Positions 1 through 5,148 of a stretch of DNA of 5,322 bases are shown piece after piece. Under the pieces are notes generated by a model. The model was not told the origin of the DNA and made no database searches. It saw nothing but the letters and a program-made list of their open reading frames with translations. The translations under genes and the position numbers were made by a program. This DNA is from Chloroflexota bacterium (GTDB lineage Bacteria; Chloroflexota; Anaerolineae; Anaerolineales; UBA11858), in the NCBI GenBank assembly GCA_030666985.1, contig DAOUWT010000196.1:1-5322 (forward strand), read 5' to 3'. Every line of letters begins with the position of its first letter. The first letter of the stretch is position 1.

Positions 1-11
1 CCCCCCTCAGT

Positions 12-46
12 CCCCCCAAATGCCAAAAAACACGGAATTTGGGGGG
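12..46. repeat. stem-loop of left element (hairpin A)
   Basis: The arms are 12-24 (CCCCCCAAATGCC) and 34-46 (GGAATTTGGGGGG), pairing at 12 of 13 positions around a 9-nt loop, AAAAAACAC. The same hairpin lies in the right element at 5245-5279. Confidence 0.85.
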
Positions 47-57
47 ATGCCCCCACT

Positions 58-99
58 CCTCCCCTAAATTCGACATCTTCTCGTCGCATTTGGGGGAGG
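58..99. repeat. stem-loop of left element (hairpin B)
   Basis: The arms are 58-74 (CCTCCCCTAAATTCGAC) and 83-99 (GTCGCATTTGGGGGAGG), matching at 15 of 17 positions around an 8-nt loop, ATCTTCTC. Its C-run followed by AAAT resembles the core of hairpin A, as if one palindrome had been duplicated and diverged inside the element. Confidence 0.85.
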
Positions 100-141
100 T
101 AGGGAGGGGGCGTGTTTTTCCAACAACCTTTGAGTGCTCCC

Positions 142-300
142 TTCTCAACGCGATTTATCGCGTTTCGTTTATTAGACGCCGAATTCATTCGGTGGCTACA
201 TCGAATGAGGAAAAAAACGAATTTATGCCTGAGCACTTAGCCGTTACGCTAAGTTGGCAAGGCGATTGCATATAGCCCATCAAGTGCAACGCGCTTTTGG
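142..300. other. palindrome-rich non-coding stretch upstream of gene 1
   Basis: No gene is credible here. Three hairpins follow one another. The first, 147-164, is a perfect 8-bp stem (AACGCGAT / ATCGCGTT) with a 2-nt loop. The second pairs CATTCG at 186-191 with CGAATG at 202-207. The third pairs ACTTAGC at 235-241 with GCTAAGT at 248-254 around a 6-nt loop. The run starts directly after the inner end of the left element and stops before the gene 1 promoter. It may be another dispersed intergenic repeat or the terminator region of something to the left; no T-run supports a classical terminator. Confidence 0.5.
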
Positions 301-328
301 TTTACTTAAAGGCTTTGTAAGGTATAAT
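301..328 (+). promoter_or_regulatory. sigma-70-type promoter for gene 1
   Basis: A perfect TATAAT lies at 323-328. Sixteen nt upstream, TTTACT at 301-306 matches four of six bases of the TTGACA consensus. Transcription would start near 335, giving a leader of about 45 nt before the GTG start at 381. No other gene lies between, which fits gene 1 being transcribed alone from here. Confidence 0.6.
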
Positions 329-348
329 TGCAACCGGGCAATTGCAAT
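327..348. promoter_or_regulatory. inverted repeat at the gene 1 transcription start (possible operator)
   Basis: ATTGCAA at 327-333 and TTGCAAT at 342-348 are perfect 7-bp inverted repeats separated by 8 nt. They overlap the last bases of the -10 box and span the expected start site, where a repressor commonly binds. They could equally form a small hairpin at the 5' end of the transcript. No binding protein is identified. Confidence 0.4.
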
Positions 349-364
349 GAAACTTCAGTTTTTA

Positions 365-370
365 GGGAGG
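365..370 (+). promoter_or_regulatory. ribosome binding site deciding the GTG start of gene 1
   Basis: GGGAGG ends 10 nt before the GTG at 381. It is the only strong Shine-Dalgarno match in the leader and supports that GTG as the start, directly in front of a complete lipoprotein signal peptide. Confidence 0.7.
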
Positions 371-380
371 AACTAACACT

Positions 381-1856
381 GTGTGGATCGGGATACGAAA
401 ATGGTTGTTGATATTAATATTGGCATTATTCTTGCTTGCCGCATGTACAGAGCCAACAACGCAAGAGATCGTTGTGGATTATTCTATAGCGCCGCGTTTC
501 CGAGAGGTTTACCAGGGCATTGAATGGAATGAGAAACCTATTTTGGGGGAAGTAATTTCTCCTCTGAAGCATGTTTCCGGTTCTGACATAGAGAAACAAT
601 ATTTTGAAAATGGGGTTTTGGTATACAACCCCGAAGAGTCTCCGCGGTTTTACCTGGAAGTATTGGATATGGAATCTGTCCCAGGAGATGCTGAACCACT
701 TCAAGATGAGCATCCCCCTGCGTACCAGGTAGACGGGTATCTCATTTTAGATGAGTTTGCCTCCCTTTACGCTGAACACGGGAAACGTTGGTTAGGAAAA
801 CCCACCTCGAGTACTCTCTGGAATCCCAGGTTGAGAAGGTTTGAACAATACTTTGAAAATTTTGGCGCGTATAGCTTCAAGGGTGATTCGCCAGGGGTGG
901 CGCATTTTATACCTTACGGGATACAGAAATGTGCCGACACTAAATGTCAGGAAGATGCGGTGATTGCTATCCCGCCAGCCAAGCCCCCCACCTCAACTCC
1001 ATTTTCTGAACTTGCCCGTATAGCAGAGGACCGCTTGGGATATGCTTTCGCCGGTCAAGTGGTTTTTGGTGAGTATCAGGCAGAAGACGGAAAGCGGGAG
1101 TTGATATTTGAAAATGTGGTTGTTTACGCTGATCCAGATAGCCCGATAGGGATTTCTCTCCGACCAATAGCACGCTTGTTGGGTATTCCCACCGATCCCC
1201 TGGAATCTCCGATAGGGGGGATGAACTTTAGGGCCATAGAAGACGAGAAGGGTTACAATATTCCAGGTTATTTCGATAGCTTTATCAATCTTCACTCAGG
1301 ATATGAGTTAGCGGGCGAACCGGTAACTCGCTTGCAAGATATGGGAGATGGTGTCAGGCGGCAGTGTTTTACGAATTACTGCCTACAATATGATCCCTAC
1401 GCATCCTCCCAGGAACAGGTATCTCTGCTCCCTTTGGGCATAGACTACAAAGCAATCATAATTGCCCAGTCACCTACTCCCATTCCTACTTCTCTTCCTG
1501 CCCCTGCACTTCCGCCTACGCCGACCCTCGCTCCCACGCAGGTTCCTCCTCTCGAATTGGGCATCTGGGTGCTGCATTACGAAATTTCTTCCTCGCAATC
1601 CCAGATATTTGGAGCATGCGCTTTTGTTGGTAACAAGCCTCTCCAAAATTACGTGGCAGATTTGAGTGTCACTATTTCTTCTGATGAAAAAAACTACCAC
1701 TTCCCGGCATCCGATGAGGGTGGGTGTACATTCTTGACCATCGCACCGATCGAGAAAAGCAACGGCACTCTGATAGAATACCAGGTTTGTATCACTGCTC
1801 CCTGGGGGAAACTACTTTGTGAGGAAGACAGCTTCCATATTTGGGGGAATCCTTAG
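381..1856 (+). CDS. multi-module lipoprotein with QYFEN-type repeats and C-terminal beta-sandwich-like domain
   Basis: This is a 491-aa predicted lipoprotein of unknown function. The GTG start is set by the GGGAGG site upstream. A basic N-terminus (IRK), a hydrophobic core and the lipobox LAAC (Leu19 to Cys22) predict lipidation at Cys22 and anchoring on the outer face of the membrane. The exported part shows four degenerate modules of about 60 residues, near 39-97, 119-180, 208-268 and 295-353. Each has a G-x-P/G-x-V turn, then an aromatic strand (QYFENGVLVYNP, QYFENFGAYSF, LIFENVVVYADP, QCFTNYCLQYDP), and usually ends in LG, YG or a similar turn. They resemble FGxPIS...VQYFERARFE repeats that I associate with Chloroflexota surface proteins. 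A Pro/Thr linker at 364-390 leads to an Ig- or invasin-like domain (392-491) with cysteines 413, 449, 470 and 480, possibly disulphide-bonded. Sampled segments look more A+T-rich than gene 2. A binding or cell-wall role is a guess; no catalytic motif is visible. Confidence 0.85.
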   Translation: MWIGIRKWLLILILALFLLAACTEPTTQEIVVDYSIAPRFREVYQGIEWNEKPILGEVISPLKHVSGSDIEKQYFENGVLVYNPEESPRFYLEVLDMESVPGDAEPLQDEHPPAYQVDGYLILDEFASLYAEHGKRWLGKPTSSTLWNPRLRRFEQYFENFGAYSFKGDSPGVAHFIPYGIQKCADTKCQEDAVIAIPPAKPPTSTPFSELARIAEDRLGYAFAGQVVFGEYQAEDGKRELIFENVVVYADPDSPIGISLRPIARLLGIPTDPLESPIGGMNFRAIEDEKGYNIPGYFDSFINLHSGYELAGEPVTRLQDMGDGVRRQCFTNYCLQYDPYASSQEQVSLLPLGIDYKAIIIAQSPTPIPTSLPAPALPPTPTLAPTQVPPLELGIWVLHYEISSSQSQIFGACAFVGNKPLQNYVADLSVTISSDEKNYHFPASDEGGCTFLTIAPIEKSNGTLIEYQVCITAPWGKLLCEEDSFHIWGNP

Positions 1857-2012
1857 ATCGATTAAAAAATTATTCAGCCCCGTGGATTTTTTGGAGGGGG
1901 CCGGGGGGAGGTGAGCAACCCCTAAGCGTGGCACCCACGCCCAAGCGGGGAACAACCCTGGGGGATGCGAAGCGGGGGTGGCGAGGTTTTACTCCACCCT
2001 CAAGCATCCATA
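1857..2012. other. intergenic region after gene 1, G-rich with hairpin
   Basis: No gene is seen. A G-rich run at about 1892-1910 recalls the G-rich parts of the end elements but does not align well enough to be called a copy. The best structure is GCGTGG (1926-1931) pairing with CCACGC (1935-1940) around CAC, optionally extended by CCCC (1919-1922) with GGGG (1947-1950). It lacks a following T-run, so it is not a convincing intrinsic terminator, although it could still end the gene 1 transcript. Confidence 0.4.
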
Positions 2013-2040
2013 AAACGTGAAACGTGAAGCGTGTTGCGTG
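2013..2040. repeat. heptamer-periodic tandem repeat upstream of gene 2
   Basis: Four consecutive 7-mers read AAACGTG, AAACGTG, AAGCGTG and TTGCGTG, followed by AAACTTG. The array sits between inverted arms CCTCAAG (1998-2004) and CTTGAGG (2044-2050), so it could occupy the loop of a stem. The frame GTGTTGC at 2031-2037 is the complement of the unit GCAACAC repeated at 4993-5013. It resembles the heptameric short tandem repeats known from filamentous cyanobacteria, by analogy only. Confidence 0.65.
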
Positions 2041-2076
2041 AAACTTGAGGAGTTATTCCTCGTCACTCTAATCCTT

Positions 2077-2083
2077 GGAGGAG
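2077..2083 (+). promoter_or_regulatory. ribosome binding site of gene 2
   Basis: GGAGGAG ends 4 nt before the ATG at 2088; counted from the GGAGG core the gap is 6 nt. This is close to ideal and fixes the start. I could not find a convincing promoter for this gene in the 231-bp gap, so read-through from gene 1 remains possible. Confidence 0.75.
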
Positions 2084-2087
2084 AAAC

Positions 2088-3494
2088 ATGAAATCTCACA
2101 AACCCATCGTATTTACCATAGCGTTGTTGATCTTCATATCCCTGGCTTGTACCGTGGGGGGATCGGGGGAGGAATCGGCCGAGGGGCCGGCAATCTCCGA
2201 GGGGGATGCCGTTGCCACCAGCGTGGCCGCCACCCTGGCCGCCACCCTGGAGGCTGGGGAATCTCCCCCTGGGGCGACCGCGCCGCCGGTTGAGGCTCCC
2301 GCCGCAACCCCCACGGGAATCCCCACGGAAACCTCCGCCCCCACCCCCACCCCGCTCCCCATCCTGCGGGTAGCCTATCTGCTGGATGGGAATGTTTGGC
2401 TGTGGACTGAGGGGGTTGGCGCAGTGCAGCTTACCCATGCCGGGCAAGCCACTGATTTGATTATCTCTGATGATGGCCTTGTAGTGGTTTTCGAACGGGA
2501 AATCGCTTACACCGAGTATGAGCTTTGGGCCGTTAATAGCGATGGCACCAATGAACGCCGTCTTTTCAGTATGGCCGATTTTGCCGCCCTGCCCCTCATG
2601 GATGGAGCCATTGGCACAGCCGCTTACCAATTGGGCTGGGTTCCTGGGACGCATATCATAGCCTTTAATACCCGGCCACTTTTCGAAGGTCCCGGCCTAA
2701 TTAGCGATAATAACCTGCACCTCATAGATGCTGATACCTTGGAGCATACCCTATTGCTGCCTAATGGGCAGGGTGGCATGTTTTATTATTCCCCCGCTGG
2801 AACGCAGATTGCCATCGTCACGCCGGCGAGCATCCATTTGGTGAACGCCGGTGGGGGCAATCGCCGCGAAATGATCACTTTTCCCAATGTTTATACCTAC
2901 AGCGAGTATGCTTATTATCCCGCGCCCCTCTGGCTGCCCGATTCCAGCGCGTTGCTGGTGGCTATACCCCCCCAAGACCCCCTGGGAGACCCCGGCACGA
3001 CCACCGCTCTCTGGCGGCTTCCTGCAGATGGGTCAGCAGCAATTCTATTGCAAAATGTGGTTGCTTCGCCCTTTTTCATCTCCCCTGTTATCCTTTCCCC
3101 GGATGGGAGCCAGATTGCTTATCTCACGCACGTTGGCGATGAAATGAGCGATCAACGCGATTTACACATTATGGCCTTGGATGGTGCTGGTGCCAGCACG
3201 AGTGTTTATGCATCAGGCGTGATCTGGTTCTCCGGGTGGGCGCCCGATTCCCTTCACTTTGCTTATGCTTTGGATGCGCCCACGAACATGAAATTAGGAC
3301 AAGCCGGAACCGCCCCCGGCCCATTGACGGACACCGGTTTTGCCAACAACGTGCGCTGGGTCAGCGCAGATGACATTCTCTTCGAAGCTGGCGGGGCAGG
3401 AAGTTGGGAGATCAGGCGCGGGATTCCGGGTGGGGCCAGCGTCCAAATCGCTTACCTGGGGGACGAGTTCCCGGTTTATGATTTTGATTATTAG
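2088..3494 (+). CDS. TolB/WD40-like beta-propeller lipoprotein
   Basis: This 468-aa protein starts at the ATG behind GGAGGAG. Residues 1-21 form a lipoprotein signal peptide with lipobox SLAC and Cys21 as lipidation site. Residues 22-91 are a low-complexity Ala/Pro/Thr tether with VAATLAATL, a style frequent in Chloroflexota lipoproteins. From about 92 to the end, PD40/TolB-like motifs recur: ISDDGLVVVF (126), WVPGTHIIAF (184), YSPAGTQIAIV (234), WLPDSSALLVA (282), LSPDGSQIAYL (336), WAPDSLHFAYA (384) and WVSADDILFEA (424). Seven such strands suggest a seven-bladed propeller outside the membrane. The family usually binds ligands or proteins; some members form the non-catalytic propeller of S9 peptidases, but no peptidase domain follows here. 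The partner is unknown. It converges on gene 3, 126 bp away. Confidence 0.87.
   Translation: MKSHKPIVFTIALLIFISLACTVGGSGEESAEGPAISEGDAVATSVAATLAATLEAGESPPGATAPPVEAPAATPTGIPTETSAPTPTPLPILRVAYLLDGNVWLWTEGVGAVQLTHAGQATDLIISDDGLVVVFEREIAYTEYELWAVNSDGTNERRLFSMADFAALPLMDGAIGTAAYQLGWVPGTHIIAFNTRPLFEGPGLISDNNLHLIDADTLEHTLLLPNGQGGMFYYSPAGTQIAIVTPASIHLVNAGGGNRREMITFPNVYTYSEYAYYPAPLWLPDSSALLVAIPPQDPLGDPGTTTALWRLPADGSAAILLQNVVASPFFISPVILSPDGSQIAYLTHVGDEMSDQRDLHIMALDGAGASTSVYASGVIWFSGWAPDSLHFAYALDAPTNMKLGQAGTAPGPLTDTGFANNVRWVSADDILFEAGGAGSWEIRRGIPGGASVQIAYLGDEFPVYDFDY
2225..2248 (+). repeat. 12-bp tandem duplication in the tether of gene 2
   Basis: GGCCGCCACCCT occurs twice in a row and encodes the repeated AATL of VAATLAATL (residues 47-54). 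It is in frame, so copy-number change would lengthen or shorten the tether by four residues without breaking the gene. Confidence 0.7.
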
Positions 3495-3511
3495 GGGAAT
3501 CAGGAACTCGT

Positions 3512-3533
3512 GACTAGGGACTAGGAGACTAGG
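3512..3533. repeat. GACTAGG short repeat, three copies
   Basis: GACTAGG occurs at 3512-3518, 3519-3525 and 3527-3533. The first two abut (period 7) and one extra A separates the third. It begins 17 nt after the stop of gene 2. It is a different unit from the GTGTTGC type but has the same length. Confidence 0.6.
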
Positions 3534-3543
3534 ATACACCCAT

Positions 3544-3569
3544 TTCTCAAAACGAAACATGCAACATCG
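3544..3569. repeat. degenerate inverted copy of the sequence at 4961-4985
   Basis: TTCTCAAAACG followed by AAACATGCAACATCG resembles the reverse complement of 4961-4985, which reads TTCTCAAAACG then GAATACGCAACACG. The first 11 nt are identical and the rest align with a few changes. The pair flanks gene 3 in opposite orientations. Confidence 0.5.
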
Positions 3570-3591
3570 CGAAGCATCCCCGTGCTTTGCG
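3568..3591. terminator. hairpin between convergent genes 2 and 3 (possible bidirectional terminator)
   Basis: CGCGAAGCA (3568-3576) pairs with TGCTTTGCG (3583-3591) over nine positions with one G-T pair, around a 6-nt loop, TCCCCG. Its place in the 126-bp gap between converging stop codons suits transcript ending or 3' protection for both genes. No T-run follows on either strand, so classical intrinsic termination is not supported. Confidence 0.4.
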
Positions 3592-3603
3592 TGCCCGCGG
3601 GCA
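3592..3603. repeat. perfect 12-bp palindrome TGCCCGCGGGCA
   Basis: This G+C-rich palindrome has no loop and directly follows the convergent hairpin. It may add to transcript-end structure or be a protein site; nothing further can be said. Confidence 0.45.
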
Positions 3604-3620
3604 AGGGGGACGTTACACGA

Positions 3621-4937
3621 TTATTGTTTCTTACGGACTTGAAGGCGAATCCCCTGAACGGCGACGATTTCTACCCGCTCCCCTGGGGAGATGGTGTCTT
3701 CTCCTGGGGCTAGCTCTGCGCTCCACAGTTCGCCCTCTACTTGAGCCATTCCGCCCTCCCGGTGGGAGATAACGCTGCGGGCAACGCCCACACCTCCCCC
3801 CAGGGATTCGCGTCCCGTCCGGATGGGCGTCCTCCTCGCCCGCATGGCAAAAGCCATCACTATGGCAAATATCCCCCCCATGACCAATGAGACGATCACC
3901 ACCAACCAGACCGAGACACGCTGAAATTGAGGCGTCCCCGGGGAGTTGAAGAGGGTGAGAGCGCCGACAATTAGGGAAGCTATTCCGGCGGCGGTCAAGG
4001 CTCCGTGGGTGGGGGCTTTGATATCGATGATGAAGAGTACAAAGGAGATGATGAGGAAAACGATCCCGAACCAGTTCACGGGGAGTACGCCGAGGCCGTA
4101 GGATGCCAGTGCCAGACAGACCGCGCCGACGAAACCGGGCACCCATGCGCCGGGGTGGCTGAGTTCGATGAGGATGGCTTGGACGCCGATGGTGATGAGC
4201 AGGAAAACGATGTTGGGGTTGGTGAGCATTTGCAAAAGTTGCTCGATGAGGGAGGGGGTGAGGTGTTGGGGGGTGGCGGTGCCGGTGTTTAGGGTATGCT
4301 CCCCCGTAACGGTTTCTACGGTTTGGCCGTCTATTTTTTGGAGCAGGTCAGAGACATCATCCGCGATAAAATCCACCAGGCCAACTTCGAGGGCTTCTTG
4401 GGCGGAAGCGGCTTTGGCGGATTCTACGGTTTGCTCGGCGAACTCAATGGCTTCTTTGCCACGGTGGCTGGCCAGGGAGCGAATTTGAGCTTTGATGATC
4501 TCTTTGGCCTTGGCCTGGATGGTTTCTCCCAGGTCTTCGCCTTGAGACCCCACTGGGCTGGCGGCTCCGATGGCTGTGCTAGGGGCCATGGCGGCCAGGT
4601 GCCCGGCCAGGGTGATCACTGTTCCCGCGCTCCCGGCAATTGCTCCCTGGGGGGCAACATAGACGATGACGGGGATGGCGCTGTTCAGGATGGTTTCGAC
4701 GATATTTTGCATGTGTTCGATGCTTCCGCCTGGCGTGTTGAGTTGGACGATGATGGCTTCGAAGGAGTCTCTTTCGGCAACTTTAATGCCCCGGGCGAGG
4801 TACTCGGTCATGGAGGGAGTGATTGGCCCATCCATGGTGAGCGTCAGGACAGAGTTACTTTCTTGCGCTTGGGCCGGCGCGGCAACCAGGAGGGTTATGA
4901 TCAAAAAACAGAGTGTGAGAAGGGAGTGTTTTTTCAT
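3621..4937 (-). CDS. nfeD: NfeD-family membrane-bound ClpP-class serine protease (long form)
   Basis: This 438-aa protein matches the long NfeD (NfeD1b) layout. The ATG at 4937 gives a signal peptide, MKKHSLL to PAQA, cut near residue 24. Residues 28-200 are the ClpP/crotonase-fold protease domain: NTPGG (67-71), then AGSAGT with the likely nucleophile Ser103 and the MAPSTAIGAASPVG segment. The family uses a Ser-Lys dyad; Lys143, 145 and 149 are candidates but I cannot choose. Hydrophobic segments near 243-260, 264-282, 285-305, 312-330 and 342-366 form the membrane part. Residues 370-438 are the OB-fold NfeD domain (GxxGVA, QVEGELWSAE, G-ERVEIVAVQG-LQV). In the studied archaeal homologue the protease cleaves the hydrophobic end of a stomatin, so membrane quality control is inferred. 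No stomatin/slipin gene lies in this window. No Shine-Dalgarno is visible; a GTG at 5006 would add 23 residues before the signal peptide and is unlikely. Confidence 0.92.
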   Translation of the reverse strand: MKKHSLLTLCFLIITLLVAAPAQAQESNSVLTLTMDGPITPSMTEYLARGIKVAERDSFEAIIVQLNTPGGSIEHMQNIVETILNSAIPVIVYVAPQGAIAGSAGTVITLAGHLAAMAPSTAIGAASPVGSQGEDLGETIQAKAKEIIKAQIRSLASHRGKEAIEFAEQTVESAKAASAQEALEVGLVDFIADDVSDLLQKIDGQTVETVTGEHTLNTGTATPQHLTPSLIEQLLQMLTNPNIVFLLITIGVQAILIELSHPGAWVPGFVGAVCLALASYGLGVLPVNWFGIVFLIISFVLFIIDIKAPTHGALTAAGIASLIVGALTLFNSPGTPQFQRVSVWLVVIVSLVMGGIFAIVMAFAMRARRTPIRTGRESLGGGVGVARSVISHREGGMAQVEGELWSAELAPGEDTISPGERVEIVAVQGIRLQVRKKQ

Positions 4938-4960
4938 AGGTGGTTTTGTTGAGAGAAGTC

Positions 4961-5000
4961 CGTGTTGCGTATTCCGTTTTGAGAAGAGTAGCGCAACACG
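4961..5000. repeat. inverted repeat in the leader of gene 3
   Basis: CGTGTTGCG (4961-4969) and CGCAACACG (4992-5000) are perfect 9-bp inverted repeats 22 nt apart. On the minus strand they lie between the candidate promoter and the start of gene 3, so the leader RNA could fold here. The right arm is part of the heptamer array, which offers alternative pairing partners. Confidence 0.55.
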
Positions 5001-5020
5001 CAACACGCAACACGCTACAC
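4993..5020. repeat. GCAACAC heptamer array, four units
   Basis: The sequence reads GCAACAC three times at 4993-5013, then GCTACAC at 5014-5020, with exact period 7. On the minus strand it is GTGTAGC followed by three GTGTTGC and lies in the leader of gene 3. One unit recurs at 2031-2037 upstream of gene 2. Confidence 0.75.
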
Positions 5021-5054
5021 TGGCAAGGTTTTAGCTGAAATGAAACACACCCAT

Positions 5055-5060
5055 ATTATA
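5055..5060 (-). promoter_or_regulatory. candidate -10 box for gene 3
   Basis: The minus strand reads TATAAT here (5060 to 5055), inside an A+T-rich patch. The start site would be near 5048, giving a leader of about 110 nt that includes the heptamer array and the inverted repeat. No good -35 box is visible at 16-18 nt. Confidence 0.45.
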
Positions 5061-5148
5061 TCTTGTTTTGGGGACGAATCACTCTGGTTTTGAAGTGGAT
5101 GTTGGGAATGGTTGTATCAGGGGAAGCAATTGCCCTGAAAAAATGCTG
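5061..5148. other. non-coding gap between gene 3 promoter region and right element
   Basis: I see no gene, hairpin or repeat of note here. The reading frame that starts at 5063 continues through the right element and has no recognisable protein features. Confidence 0.5.

Larger units (their letters stand above)
1..141 (-). mobile_element. MITE-like repeat element, left copy (truncated by window edge)
   Basis: This stretch is the reverse complement of 5149-5290. Outside a 7-8 nt spacer (48-54 here, about 5233-5240 in the other copy) I find no mismatch by eye. It holds two stem-loops (12-46 and 58-99) and ends inward at 119-141 with a sequence matching one terminal inverted repeat of the complete right copy. 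The outer 32 nt, including the other terminal repeat, would lie left of position 1. There is no credible coding sequence; the reading frame at 39-275 runs through the hairpins and into unrelated sequence. Size, terminal repeats and lack of coding suggest a non-autonomous miniature element, but a REP-like palindromic repeat is the main alternative. Near identity of the copies points to recent spread. Confidence 0.75.

Noticed and set aside
92..110. G-quadruplex in the G-rich part of the element
   Set aside because: Only three clear runs of three or more G are close together; the C-run/G-run hairpins explain the composition better.
1857..2012. tRNA or small structured RNA gene after gene 1
   Set aside because: There is no cloverleaf, T-loop GTTCRA or CCA end, and the hairpin is short without covariation data.
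1989..2654. 221-aa open frame on the minus strand across the start of gene 2
   Set aside because: It is Gly/Arg-rich low-complexity translation of the opposite strand of the signal and tether region and has no ribosome site or domain; gene 2 has both.
4296..4952. 218-aa open frame on the plus strand opposite nfeD
   Set aside because: It is the antisense shadow of a clearly recognisable NfeD protein and shows no domain of its own.
4938..5006. Upstream GTG start of nfeD at 5006
   Set aside because: It lies inside the heptamer array and would place 23 non-hydrophobic residues before a complete signal peptide.
4993..5020. CRISPR-like array
   Set aside because: Units are 7 nt with no unique spacers, so this is a simple tandem repeat.
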